Part shown: piece after piece, positions 55,685-62,490 of the stretch
Position numbering within the stretch: position 1 is the stretch's first letter
Layout: each line of letters begins with the position of its first letter
From: Verrucomicrobiota bacterium
GTDB lineage: Bacteria > Verrucomicrobiota > Verrucomicrobiia > Opitutales > Opitutaceae
Direction: 5' to 3'
DNA length: 62,490 nucleotides
Assembly (NCBI GenBank): GCA_019510185.1
Contig: JAEKKV010000025.1
Span: 1 to 62,490 of the forward strand
Translations under genes and position numbers: made by a program
Notes under the pieces: generated by a model
What the model saw: the letters and a program-made list of their open reading frames with translations, nothing else
Database searches by the model: none
What the model was told of the DNA's origin: nothing

Positions 55685-57196
55685 GTGTCCCATTTGCCCC
55701 GCACTCCTTTTCGCACCGATCCCAAGCTGCAAGCCTTCCGCGGTGAAACCCGGGCGTCCGCCTCCCTCCATCCGCTGGAAAAAGCCTTGCTCGTGATCAC
55801 CGGCGCGCAGCTGGTTTTTACGTCTTGGGCGCTGGGCACGATGCATGTGTGGAGCCAATGCATCAGCCTAGGCCTTGCGGTCGTGGGCTTCGTGATCGCG
55901 CTCATCAACCGCCGCTACACCGAGGAGCACGCCCATGAAGGCGAGTTCAAGCTCATCATGTGGCCCAAGCTCATCCGCTTCCCTCTTTTCTGGCTCGGGC
56001 TGGGGCTGCTTGCCTATATGCTCCTCCAGGCGCTCAACCCCGCATGGATCTATGCGGTCAACGGCGGTCTGCCTTGGCTCGTCCCGATCGATCATCTCAC
56101 ATGGTTACCGGCCGGCATCGAAGCCCCTTTCAACCTGATGAACGCCTGGCGCGCGCTCATGATCTATGGCTCCGCCTGGCTGCTCGTCTGCGCGCTATGG
56201 GTCGGCATCACCCGCCGCTCGGCGCTGCAGCACCTCCTCACCCTCATCGTAGCCAACGGCGCCATCCTCGCCCTGCTGGGCATCATCGAACGCGTCACCA
56301 GTACTTATAAGATCCTGTGGTTCGTCGACAACAGCGCGCCGGGAACGTTCTTTGCCACGTTCATCTACAAGAATCACGCCGGGGCCTACTTCAACCTCGT
56401 GTTCATGCTCTGCGTCGCGCTCGCCTACTGGTATTTTGCCCGTGGAGAACGCCGGTTGGAACGCTCCAACCCCGCGCCGGTTTTCGCGTTTTTCAGCGCG
56501 GTGATTGGCGTCGGCGTCCTGCTCACCTTCTCGCGTGCCGCCACACTGCTGTTGATCGTGTTTACGCTGATCGCCTTCATCGGCTTTCTCGTGCGTTGCA
56601 GTGTCACGCGCGGCGATGGCCGCAATCCCCTCATCATGGGAATGCTGTGCGCCATGTTCGCCGTCTTCGTCGGCTTGGGCGCATACTCCCTCAATCTCGA
56701 CAAATCGTTTGATCGCTTGGGGAAACTGATGCACGAAGGTAAAATCGATTACTCCGTCAGCAGCCGGCAAACTGTCCTTAAAGCCGCATGGGAAATGGCG
56801 GAGGATAATCTGGTGACCGGCTGGGGTGCCGGCAGCTTTCGTTACATGTTTCCGACTTATCAGCGCAATTATCCGGAGATCTCTCTACTCCCGGGAACTA
56901 ACGTGCAGCTGGGCTGGCAATACGCACACAACGACTATGTGCAATGGCTCGATGAATTCGGCCTGATTGGCGCGGGCCTCCTTTTGGCGATGCTCGCCTG
57001 CGGCATCCGCCACCTTTGGCGGCATCGCATCCATCAGCGCCCCCACCTAATGTTTCTTTCGCTAGGCCTCTGCGCAACCTTGGTTCACGGCTGGATGGAC
57101 TTCCCCTCCCATAACCCGGCCATTCTTCTCCTCTGGTGCGCCGTCGCCGTCCTCACCGGTCGCTGGGCGGAGATGGAAAGCCGGCCGAGAAATTAG
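55685..57196 (+). CDS. O-antigen ligase / polymerase family membrane protein (Wzy_C)
   Basis: The 503-residue protein begins at GTG (55685) and has about eleven hydrophobic segments. A periplasmic loop (about 345-415) carries the Wzy_C features: RQTVLKAAWEMAEDNLVTGW, GAGSFRYMFPTYQRN and AHNDYVQWLDEFG (about 419-431). Enzymes of this family polymerise or ligate undecaprenyl-linked glycans on the periplasmic face. In this context an EPS polymerase is as likely as an O-antigen ligase. The stop TAG overlaps the convergent gene's stop by 4 bp. Confidence 0.85.
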   Translation: MSHLPRTPFRTDPKLQAFRGETRASASLHPLEKALLVITGAQLVFTSWALGTMHVWSQCISLGLAVVGFVIALINRRYTEEHAHEGEFKLIMWPKLIRFPLFWLGLGLLAYMLLQALNPAWIYAVNGGLPWLVPIDHLTWLPAGIEAPFNLMNAWRALMIYGSAWLLVCALWVGITRRSALQHLLTLIVANGAILALLGIIERVTSTYKILWFVDNSAPGTFFATFIYKNHAGAYFNLVFMLCVALAYWYFARGERRLERSNPAPVFAFFSAVIGVGVLLTFSRAATLLLIVFTLIAFIGFLVRCSVTRGDGRNPLIMGMLCAMFAVFVGLGAYSLNLDKSFDRLGKLMHEGKIDYSVSSRQTVLKAAWEMAEDNLVTGWGAGSFRYMFPTYQRNYPEISLLPGTNVQLGWQYAHNDYVQWLDEFGLIGAGLLLAMLACGIRHLWRHRIHQRPHLMFLSLGLCATLVHGWMDFPSHNPAILLLWCAVAVLTGRWAEMESRPRN

Positions 57197-59517
57197 CGGC
57201 TGGAAAGCGTCACGATCTGCGGGGTCCACACCTCGAAGACGAAAGGCAAGCGCGCGGGACGCAGAAAAAAGACCAGCGCCGCCGGCTGATTGTCGGCGAA
57301 GCGCCAAGGCAGTGCCGCCCGGCCGAAAAACGCCACCGTGAAATCCTGCGCGCTTTGCTCGCAGCTCGTCCACTCCGGCGTGGGCCGCAGGCGCGGCCAT
57401 ACTTGGTAAAGATTCCCGTTAGCGGCGCGGAAGTACACGTCGACGCTGTCGCCCGCCCACGAGGACGAACGACTTCCCGCAGCCTCCGGCTGCCCCAACG
57501 CCCGATACAGAAAAGTCAGGAACATCCCCGGTTTGAACTTAAAATCCGACGGCAGCGGCAGCTCCGCCATCGCCGGCCGAAGCGGTTCGGCCGGCGAATG
57601 CTCGACCGTGAACCGCCACCAATCCCCGTCGTCGTCCACCCGCACGCCGTCGGAGACCAACCAGCGTCCGCTAGCAATCAATCGTGGTTCCCCCGTCGCC
57701 AGCGACCTCGCTTGCAATGCCGTGCGCACGCTCCGTGCCCGTTCATTGGCAAAATCGAAAGCCTCCACCCGCCGCCGCATCATGGCGCTCGTATCAGGGT
57801 AGAGCGAGGTGGCGTAAACCGCCGCCGGCTCTTGTTCAACCGGAGCAAAGACCACCTCCAGGCGATGCTCGCCAAACGTTTCCGCCGGCACCATCAGCTC
57901 GACGGGAATCTCCCGACGCTCTCCCGGCACCAAGGTCAGACGCCTGTCGACGACCGGTGTCAGGCCTCCGGCTGTCATCATTTTCAAATCCCCGGTGATC
58001 GGCGCCTGGCCCAAATGGTAAAGGATGATGCGCCCCCGGCCCGTGCGAGCGTCCATCGTACGCTTCTCCTCCGTCCGTCCCGTGAGTCCATAGCCCCCGG
58101 CCGTCTTCAACTGCGTCATGTCCGCCTCGGCTACGAAATCGATGATGACAGGTGATGGCGACGCGACCGAAGCCGTCCACGGGCGCGATCGATAAGGATG
58201 CCGCTCCGCGTAATCCCACAAGTAGGCCAGTGCCGGCGACGCCTCGGCGCCGCTCATCGGTTGACCGATTCGCGCCATCCAAGGCCGCAGACGATCCTCG
58301 CCAAAATCCGCCGGGGTAAAATGCATCGAGCCGGACGTCGATGGACTGGAACCGAGCATCGAAGCATCAAAGGCCATCCGCCGGCCCCGGTCAGCCGGCT
58401 TCGGCATCAACAGCCCGAACTCGTTTAAATTTCCCTCGTAGTAAGGATTGAAAACAAACGCCATCGGTCCCTCCGGCTTGAGCGAGGAGATTTGCCCGAC
58501 CACGTCGGCAAACCAGCGCCACTGCCGCACGCGTCCCTCCACGGTGTTGCGCGCCTCGCCGTCCAACAGCCCATAGCCATATTCGGTCAGAAAGACCGGA
58601 AATGGTTTGGACAGTAGACGCGGCATCCTGCCGCGTTGGCTTGAGCCCGCGGCAACGCGGCAGGATGCCGCGTCTACTCTGCTCAATTGCTCCACCGCGT
58701 TCTCAAACTGCCGATACACGCCGGTGAAATCCTCGGCGTACCCGTAATAGTGGTAGTTGAAGCCGTCAGTGTAACTCGCGAGGCCGTTGCTCCAGAGCCG
58801 CTCCAAGTAAGGCCCGGGCGGCAGGGCGAGCGGAGCCATCAGCACGCGGGGCGAAAAATTTTGCCCGTCCATCCCGGATTGGGCGCCCGACAACGATAAC
58901 GACAGCCGCCCCGGATCCGCCGCATGCACGGGATAGCGCAACCTCGGTCCGTCCGTCCCACGCAGACTGCTCTGCGCTGAACTTTCAGCCCTCGACTCCA
59001 GACACTCGGCGATACCGGCATGCACTCCCAGGTAGCACGCCTTGTGGAAGGCTGCGTAGACCTCGGGGTTTTCCGCCACAAAGCTGATGTCCGGCTCGTT
59101 TTCGATTTCCCACGCATCCACCAGATCGCCGTAGGTTTTTCCCAGCGTACGTCCGCGTTCGAACGCCTCGCGCAAATCCTGCGGCACCCGCTGTCCGCCG
59201 CCGGAACGCACACCGCTCTTCCAGTCTGCCGGCCCCCAACGTAACAACACCGCCGTCTTGATTCCTTGGGTCCGCAACTTCCGCAGCCCCTCGCGATCCA
59301 CCTCAACCGTACGAGGCCCCCCGCTCCCCGGCTCCGCCAGTCCGCGCACTCGCATCCAGGTACCATTGGCTCCGGTCAGCTGGGCTTGCGCACGGTTGTC
59401 CGCATGCGCAGTCGGCGCTTCGAGCACATCGAAGCCATAGCCCGCCGCCGACAGCTCCGAGCCGGCCGCCAGCAAGCCGCTGGCCAGGCAAAAAAATTTA
59501 ACGAAGGAATGAGTCAC
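57193..59517 (-). CDS. Secreted glycoside-hydrolase-like protein
   Basis: The 774-residue protein has a signal peptide (about 1-24, ending ELSAAG). A TIM-barrel-like region (about 30-420) has WEIENEPDISF (about 137-147, likely acid-base Glu before Pro) and FLTEYGYGLLDGEA (about 306-319, likely nucleophile Glu), which suggests clan GH-A. The C-terminal ~300 residues are beta-rich. Family number is not known. The GTG start at 59517 lies within a repeat unit and no ATG is close, so the start is uncertain. An in-frame 22-codon palindrome interrupts residues ~280-301. Confidence 0.6.
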   Translation of the reverse strand: MTHSFVKFFCLASGLLAAGSELSAAGYGFDVLEAPTAHADNRAQAQLTGANGTWMRVRGLAEPGSGGPRTVEVDREGLRKLRTQGIKTAVLLRWGPADWKSGVRSGGGQRVPQDLREAFERGRTLGKTYGDLVDAWEIENEPDISFVAENPEVYAAFHKACYLGVHAGIAECLESRAESSAQSSLRGTDGPRLRYPVHAADPGRLSLSLSGAQSGMDGQNFSPRVLMAPLALPPGPYLERLWSNGLASYTDGFNYHYYGYAEDFTGVYRQFENAVEQLSRVDAASCRVAAGSSQRGRMPRLLSKPFPVFLTEYGYGLLDGEARNTVEGRVRQWRWFADVVGQISSLKPEGPMAFVFNPYYEGNLNEFGLLMPKPADRGRRMAFDASMLGSSPSTSGSMHFTPADFGEDRLRPWMARIGQPMSGAEASPALAYLWDYAERHPYRSRPWTASVASPSPVIIDFVAEADMTQLKTAGGYGLTGRTEEKRTMDARTGRGRIILYHLGQAPITGDLKMMTAGGLTPVVDRRLTLVPGERREIPVELMVPAETFGEHRLEVVFAPVEQEPAAVYATSLYPDTSAMMRRRVEAFDFANERARSVRTALQARSLATGEPRLIASGRWLVSDGVRVDDDGDWWRFTVEHSPAEPLRPAMAELPLPSDFKFKPGMFLTFLYRALGQPEAAGSRSSSWAGDSVDVYFRAANGNLYQVWPRLRPTPEWTSCEQSAQDFTVAFFGRAALPWRFADNQPAALVFFLRPARLPFVFEVWTPQIVTLSSR
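58613..58678. repeat. 66-bp palindromic element inside a coding region
   Basis: Two perfect 25-bp arms (58613-58637 and 58654-58678, beginning AGTAGACGCGGCATCCTGCC) surround a 16-bp spacer. Total length is 66 bp, 22 codons, so the frame is kept. It behaves like a REP or a coding palindromic insertion and lies just before the predicted nucleophile motif of the glycosidase-like gene. Confidence 0.92.
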
Positions 59518-59632
59518 AGAGCCGGAGTTCCAATCGTGAGATCACAGAGAAAAGACAGGTCGGATGTATAGCTTGAATGGGCTCGGTGCACTCTGGGTTG
59601 GAACTCTGTGTTCTCTGTGGCAAAAACTCACC
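59513..59632. repeat. MITE-like repeat, pair A, unit 1
   Basis: A ~120-bp unit runs from GTCACAGAGCCGGAGTTCCA to CTCTGTGGCAAAAACTCA. Its ends carry CACAGAG and CTCTGTG as imperfect inverted repeats, so it can fold into a long hairpin. It overlaps the start of the glycosidase-like gene. Confidence 0.75.
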
Positions 59633-59664
59633 TTCCAGAAAAGTAAAAGCCATCCCGAAACTTT

Positions 59665-59783
59665 GGTCACAGAGCCGAGCCGGAGTTCCAATCCAGAGAT
59701 CACAGAGACGATCAGATTTTATGGCTTGAATGGGCTCTGTGCTCTCGGATGGGGACTCTGTGCTCTCTGTGGCAAAAACTCAT
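59665..59783. repeat. MITE-like repeat, pair A, unit 2
   Basis: The second unit of pair A follows after ~32 bp and begins GGTCACAGAGCCGAGCCGGA. It is closely similar to units of pair B (61435-61559 and 61591-61693). Confidence 0.78.
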
Positions 59784-59817
59784 TTCCGGATCTCGCGACT
59801 TCGAGCGATCCTCGATC

Positions 59818-61224
59818 CTAGTATGCCGATTTCGGAGGGAACATCACGTGGATCGCGGTCTTCAGGATGATGTGGATATCCATCCCCAGCGACCAGTTCG
59901 TCACATAATAAAGATCCCAATACACTCGACGGTGCAATTTTTCCGGATCGGTGATTTCACCGCGGTAGCCGTTGATCTGCGCCAGTCCGGTGATGCCCGG
60001 TTTGACCAGGGCCCGCACCCGATAAACCCGGCTGATCTGACTGAAATCCGTGTCATGCTGCGGCAGATGCGGCCGCGGTCCCACCACGCTCATGTTGCCC
60101 AGCAGCACGTTGATGAACTGGGGGAATTCGTCGAGGCTGCTGCGGCGCAGGAATTTCCCACAAGGGAAAATACGGCAATCCGCCGCCGTCGCCTGCTGGT
60201 TGATGTCATGCTCCTTCAGGTACATCGAACGGAACTTAAACATCTTGAACTCCCGGCGATTCTGTCCACCGCGCGGCTTCACGAAAAAGAGCGGCCCCGG
60301 GGCTTGGGTGCGCTGCATCAGCCAGACCGCCAGGCACAACGGCGGAAGGACCACGAGCACCACCGGCAGGGAAATCGCGATGTCGAGCGCACGCTTGGCC
60401 GCGCGATTGAGCGGATCTTCCAGCGGCTCTTCCTGGAGCGCCAGGAAATGCCGGCCTCCTTCCTGCACGGGGATGAGCGGACGGGCGAAGCGGGCGTCCA
60501 GATTGTTATGGATCAGAAACCGGCAGCCCTCCGCCTCGCACATTTCAACGATATTTTCCACGGTTTCGGTTTCGAGTATCCACTCCAACAGGATCACCTG
60601 CCGCACTTGTTTTTCCCGCAAAACCCTGGGGAGATTTTCAAGGCGCCCGAGATAAGGAGCGATGGCACGTTCCGCCCGCGTGGGCTTGGTTTCGGATAAA
60701 AACCCCACCGGCCTAATGCCCAAGTGCTCTCGGTTCTCAATCCAGTCGTCGATATTTTCAAGGTCACCGCCTCGCCCGATAAACACCGTCGGCAACTGCG
60801 CATTGTCCGAAAACAACATCTGCGCAAGCAGCCGGGGGAAACTGGCGTGCAAAACGGTCAAAACGCCCGAAAGCAAAATGAGATAAGTGCCTAGGAAAAG
60901 GCGGCTGACCTCGCGATCTTTGGTCGCGAACATCAGCGCGAAGATGCATGTCGCCACGAAAAAAACCTGGCGCGCCGCCAAGGCCATGCCGCCGAACCAG
61001 CCGATTCGGTGCAGCGTATAACCACGATGCCGCACATAGCCGATACTGGCGGCCATACCCACAAAAACCGCCACGCAATACGGCAGGAGGTTGACCGTCT
61101 TCGAAAGTTCTATACGCGGCAGAAACCAAATCAATTGGGCGTAGAGCAACAACGTGCCCATCGCCACCCCGTTGGCCGTAAAGGCATAGACGCTAATCAG
61201 ACCTCGTTGCCGGTGGGAAATCAT
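59818..61224 (-). CDS. Polyprenyl-phosphate sugar-1-phosphate transferase (WbaP/WcaJ type)
   Basis: The 468-residue membrane protein has four to five N-terminal hydrophobic segments (about 10-150), a central Rossmann-like region, one more helix (about 272-295, DIAISLPVVLVVLPPLCLAV) and the conserved catalytic part: FKMFKFRSMYLKEHD, LRRSSLDEFPQFINVLLGNM (about 362-381), SVVGPRPHLPQHD and VKPGITGLAQINGYRGE. This is the bacterial sugar transferase signature. It loads the first sugar phosphate onto undecaprenyl phosphate to start an EPS repeat unit. It is isolated between two pairs of the MITE-like repeat. Confidence 0.93.
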   Translation of the reverse strand: MISHRQRGLISVYAFTANGVAMGTLLLYAQLIWFLPRIELSKTVNLLPYCVAVFVGMAASIGYVRHRGYTLHRIGWFGGMALAARQVFFVATCIFALMFATKDREVSRLFLGTYLILLSGVLTVLHASFPRLLAQMLFSDNAQLPTVFIGRGGDLENIDDWIENREHLGIRPVGFLSETKPTRAERAIAPYLGRLENLPRVLREKQVRQVILLEWILETETVENIVEMCEAEGCRFLIHNNLDARFARPLIPVQEGGRHFLALQEEPLEDPLNRAAKRALDIAISLPVVLVVLPPLCLAVWLMQRTQAPGPLFFVKPRGGQNRREFKMFKFRSMYLKEHDINQQATAADCRIFPCGKFLRRSSLDEFPQFINVLLGNMSVVGPRPHLPQHDTDFSQISRVYRVRALVKPGITGLAQINGYRGEITDPEKLHRRVYWDLYYVTNWSLGMDIHIILKTAIHVMFPPKSAY

Positions 61225-61434
61225 GGCGGCGGTCAGATCTCCGGATGAAAAATAAGGCGAGGTATCATGGCTTGTGCATTATCTCACGCTGCGTCCATGC
61301 CATTGGCCGGACTTTGGGAGTGAAGCGATGATCTCAAGAGCTTGATAAGCATAGTCGTAAACCACGCTCTAGGCGTAAGACGGAAAATCACGAAGTCCAG
61401 TGCGAGTCGTTTGTACCCGGTTATTTTTCCCAAC
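61225..61434. other. Intergenic stretch without recognised features
   Basis: These 210 bp upstream of the sugar transferase gene hold no gene and no clear promoter that I can identify. The next feature to the right is repeat pair B. Confidence 0.4.
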
Positions 61435-61559
61435 GGTCACACAGCCAAGCCGGAGTTCCGATCAGGAGATCACCGAGAAAAGACCGAGCGGATTTTATGG
61501 CTTGAATGGGCTCTGTGCTCTCGGATGGGAACTCTGTGCACTCTGTGGCAAAAACTCAT
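61435..61559. repeat. MITE-like repeat, pair B, unit 1
   Basis: It begins GGTCACACAGCCAAGCCGGA and ends GGCAAAAACTCATC. It is similar over its whole length to 59665-59783, with the same CTCTGTG blocks. Confidence 0.8.
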
Positions 61560-61590
61560 CTTCCCGAAAAGAAGGCCTTCCCGGAACTTT

Positions 61591-61693
61591 GGTCACAGAG
61601 CCGAGCCGGAGTTCCAATCCAGAGATCACAGAGAATACAGGTCAGATTTTATGGATTGAATAGACTCGGTACTCTCTGTGACCCAAAACTCAT
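61591..61693. repeat. MITE-like repeat, pair B, unit 2
   Basis: It begins GGTCACAGAGCCGAGCCGGA after a 31-bp spacer that resembles the spacer in pair A, and ends AAAACTCATC, 16 bp before the end of the WecG-type gene. It is shorter than the other units through an internal loss. Confidence 0.75.
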
Positions 61694-61709
61694 CTCTCGA
61701 AAAGCGGCA

Positions 61710-62490
61710 TCAGCTCTTAGCCAGCGGCGGTGTGTGCTCCCGATAGCGCCACAGCAGCGGTGCCAGTCGCAGCGCCATCCAATAACGAAGCCAGAACCGG
61801 CGTGGATTCGAAATCAGCCGCAACAGCCAGCCCAGCAGACAACGATCCGCCCAAGGTGGAATGGCCGTCTGGCTGCCGGTGAGGAAGGCGATCGCCGCAC
61901 CCAGGCACAAAATCCCGGGGCGATAGGAAAGCTGGTCCCGCAAGGTGGCCCCCAATCGCTCTTGCACGCCACCACCGATGGCGAGCATCACAATTCGCGG
62001 GCGGCGTTGCTCGATCCGCCGTACCAATCCCGCGTCCTCAATCATACGCGGAGAATAATACGGGGCGATATACACGTCCTCTGCTGTGACAGGAAAACCA
62101 TGGGCGTTCAGCCAGGCTCGGTTACGAGCATCCTCCTCAGCGGAAGGCATGATCCAAAACACCGCCCCCGGTATCCGGAGCTCGGGTCGTGCGAGCACGG
62201 CCCGCATAAATTTAAGACCGGAATGCCGCGGCAGCCGCTCGCCCGTTAACCAGTCCCAAAGCAGGACCATGAAGCCAGAGTCGGTGAGCACCAAGTCTGC
62301 CGACTGCAAGGCATGCCGGTAGGCGGATGATCGCACCAGATCATCGGCCAACCCGGGAGCGGAAGGCGCCACGACCAATCCCCCCTCCATGATCGCCCGC
62401 TCTACGGCGTCGTTCAGAGAGCCGGTGAAAAAATTCACGCCGAGAATGCGCCGGCACGATGGAATGGGAGGAAGAGCCAAAGACTGGATC
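61710..62490 (-). CDS. WecG/TagA/CpsF-family glycosyltransferase, 5' end may lie beyond window
   Basis: At least 256 residues are seen. The family core is complete: RILGVNFFTGSLNDAV (about 11-26), LVVAPSAPGLADDL, ADLVLTDSGFMVLLW (about 61-75), VDVYIAPYYSPRM-like region, PRIVMLAIGGGVQERLG and ILCLGAAIAFLTG. The frame remains open at the right edge; a TTG at 62480 is the first start-like codon inside, so the true start may be upstream. It transfers a sugar (ManNAc-type in known members) to a polyprenyl-linked intermediate in EPS or teichoic-acid-like synthesis. Confidence 0.85.
   Translation of the reverse strand, partial: IQSLALPPIPSCRRILGVNFFTGSLNDAVERAIMEGGLVVAPSAPGLADDLVRSSAYRHALQSADLVLTDSGFMVLLWDWLTGERLPRHSGLKFMRAVLARPELRIPGAVFWIMPSAEEDARNRAWLNAHGFPVTAEDVYIAPYYSPRMIEDAGLVRRIEQRRPRIVMLAIGGGVQERLGATLRDQLSYRPGILCLGAAIAFLTGSQTAIPPWADRCLLGWLLRLISNPRRFWLRYWMALRLAPLLWRYREHTPPLAKS

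Overview
The window is 62.5 kb of chromosomal DNA, GC-rich (roughly low 60s percent by eye) except for the first ~2 kb. Densely packed housekeeping operons, a stand-alone pilus-type secretin/PilM locus resembling Akkermansia Amuc_1098-1102, a long-form HisG and an exopolysaccharide (EPS) locus point to Verrucomicrobiota, most likely an Opitutaceae-like bacterium. That assignment is an inference from gene content; no rRNA gene is present. I saw no tRNA, rRNA or CRISPR array.

Layout. (1) 1-2.0 kb: AT-richer accessory DNA with five small minus-strand genes (two membrane proteins, a small conserved protein, an unknown protein, a BRCT-domain mini-protein) separated by related junction sequences, like a gene-cassette array. 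(2) 2.1-8.3 kb: a GlcD-type FAD oxidase, divergent 2-keto-3-deoxygluconate kinase, an amidohydrolase and a bifunctional acyltransferase/acyl-ACP synthetase. (3) 8.3-10.0 kb: a translationally coupled AAA ATPase plus TOPRIM-like protein, which looks like a defence or DNA-repair module. (4) 10.0-19.3 kb: MarR regulator, RND efflux adaptor, pump, TolC-like channel and a large AsmA-like protein, with a palindromic operator upstream of marR. (5) 19.4-32.3 kb: transketolase, rpsP-trmD-rplS (rimM absent), ychF, glgC, glmS, trpE, a primary-like sigma factor and rpsA. (6) 32.4-36.7 kb: lipoprotein, agmatine-to-putrescine genes aguA/aguB, hisG and an orphan response regulator. (7) 36.7-44.9 kb: a 5'-3' exonuclease and the secretin locus, whose PilM is fused to a PilN-like part. 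(8) 45.0-49.1 kb: Nudix hydrolase and pyruvate dehydrogenase E1 alpha, E1 beta and E2. (9) 49.2-49.8 kb: a REP-associated tyrosine transposase between two inverted REP pairs. (10) 49.8-53.7 kb: phosphohexose mutase, UDP-sugar pyrophosphorylase and an FtsB-like divisome protein. (11) 53.9-62.5 kb: EPS/secretion region with an ExeA-like ATPase, a GspB-like protein, an O-antigen-ligase-type protein, a secreted glycosidase-like protein, a polyprenyl-phosphate sugar-1-phosphate transferase and a WecG/TagA/CpsF glycosyltransferase, invaded by two families of palindromic repeats.

How it fits together. The phosphohexose mutase and UDP-sugar pyrophosphorylase can supply activated sugars, and GlmS supplies glucosamine-6-phosphate, to the EPS genes. 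GlgC diverts glucose-1-phosphate to glycogen. The Pdh genes feed acetyl-CoA. AguA and AguB make putrescine. The most unusual items are the AAA/TOPRIM pair, the PilM-PilN fusion in the Amuc_1100-type locus, the cassette-like left edge, the RAYT whose C-terminus is encoded inside a REP, an exact 22-codon palindrome inserted in frame in a glycosidase-like gene, and the paired MITE-like repeats around the sugar transferase.
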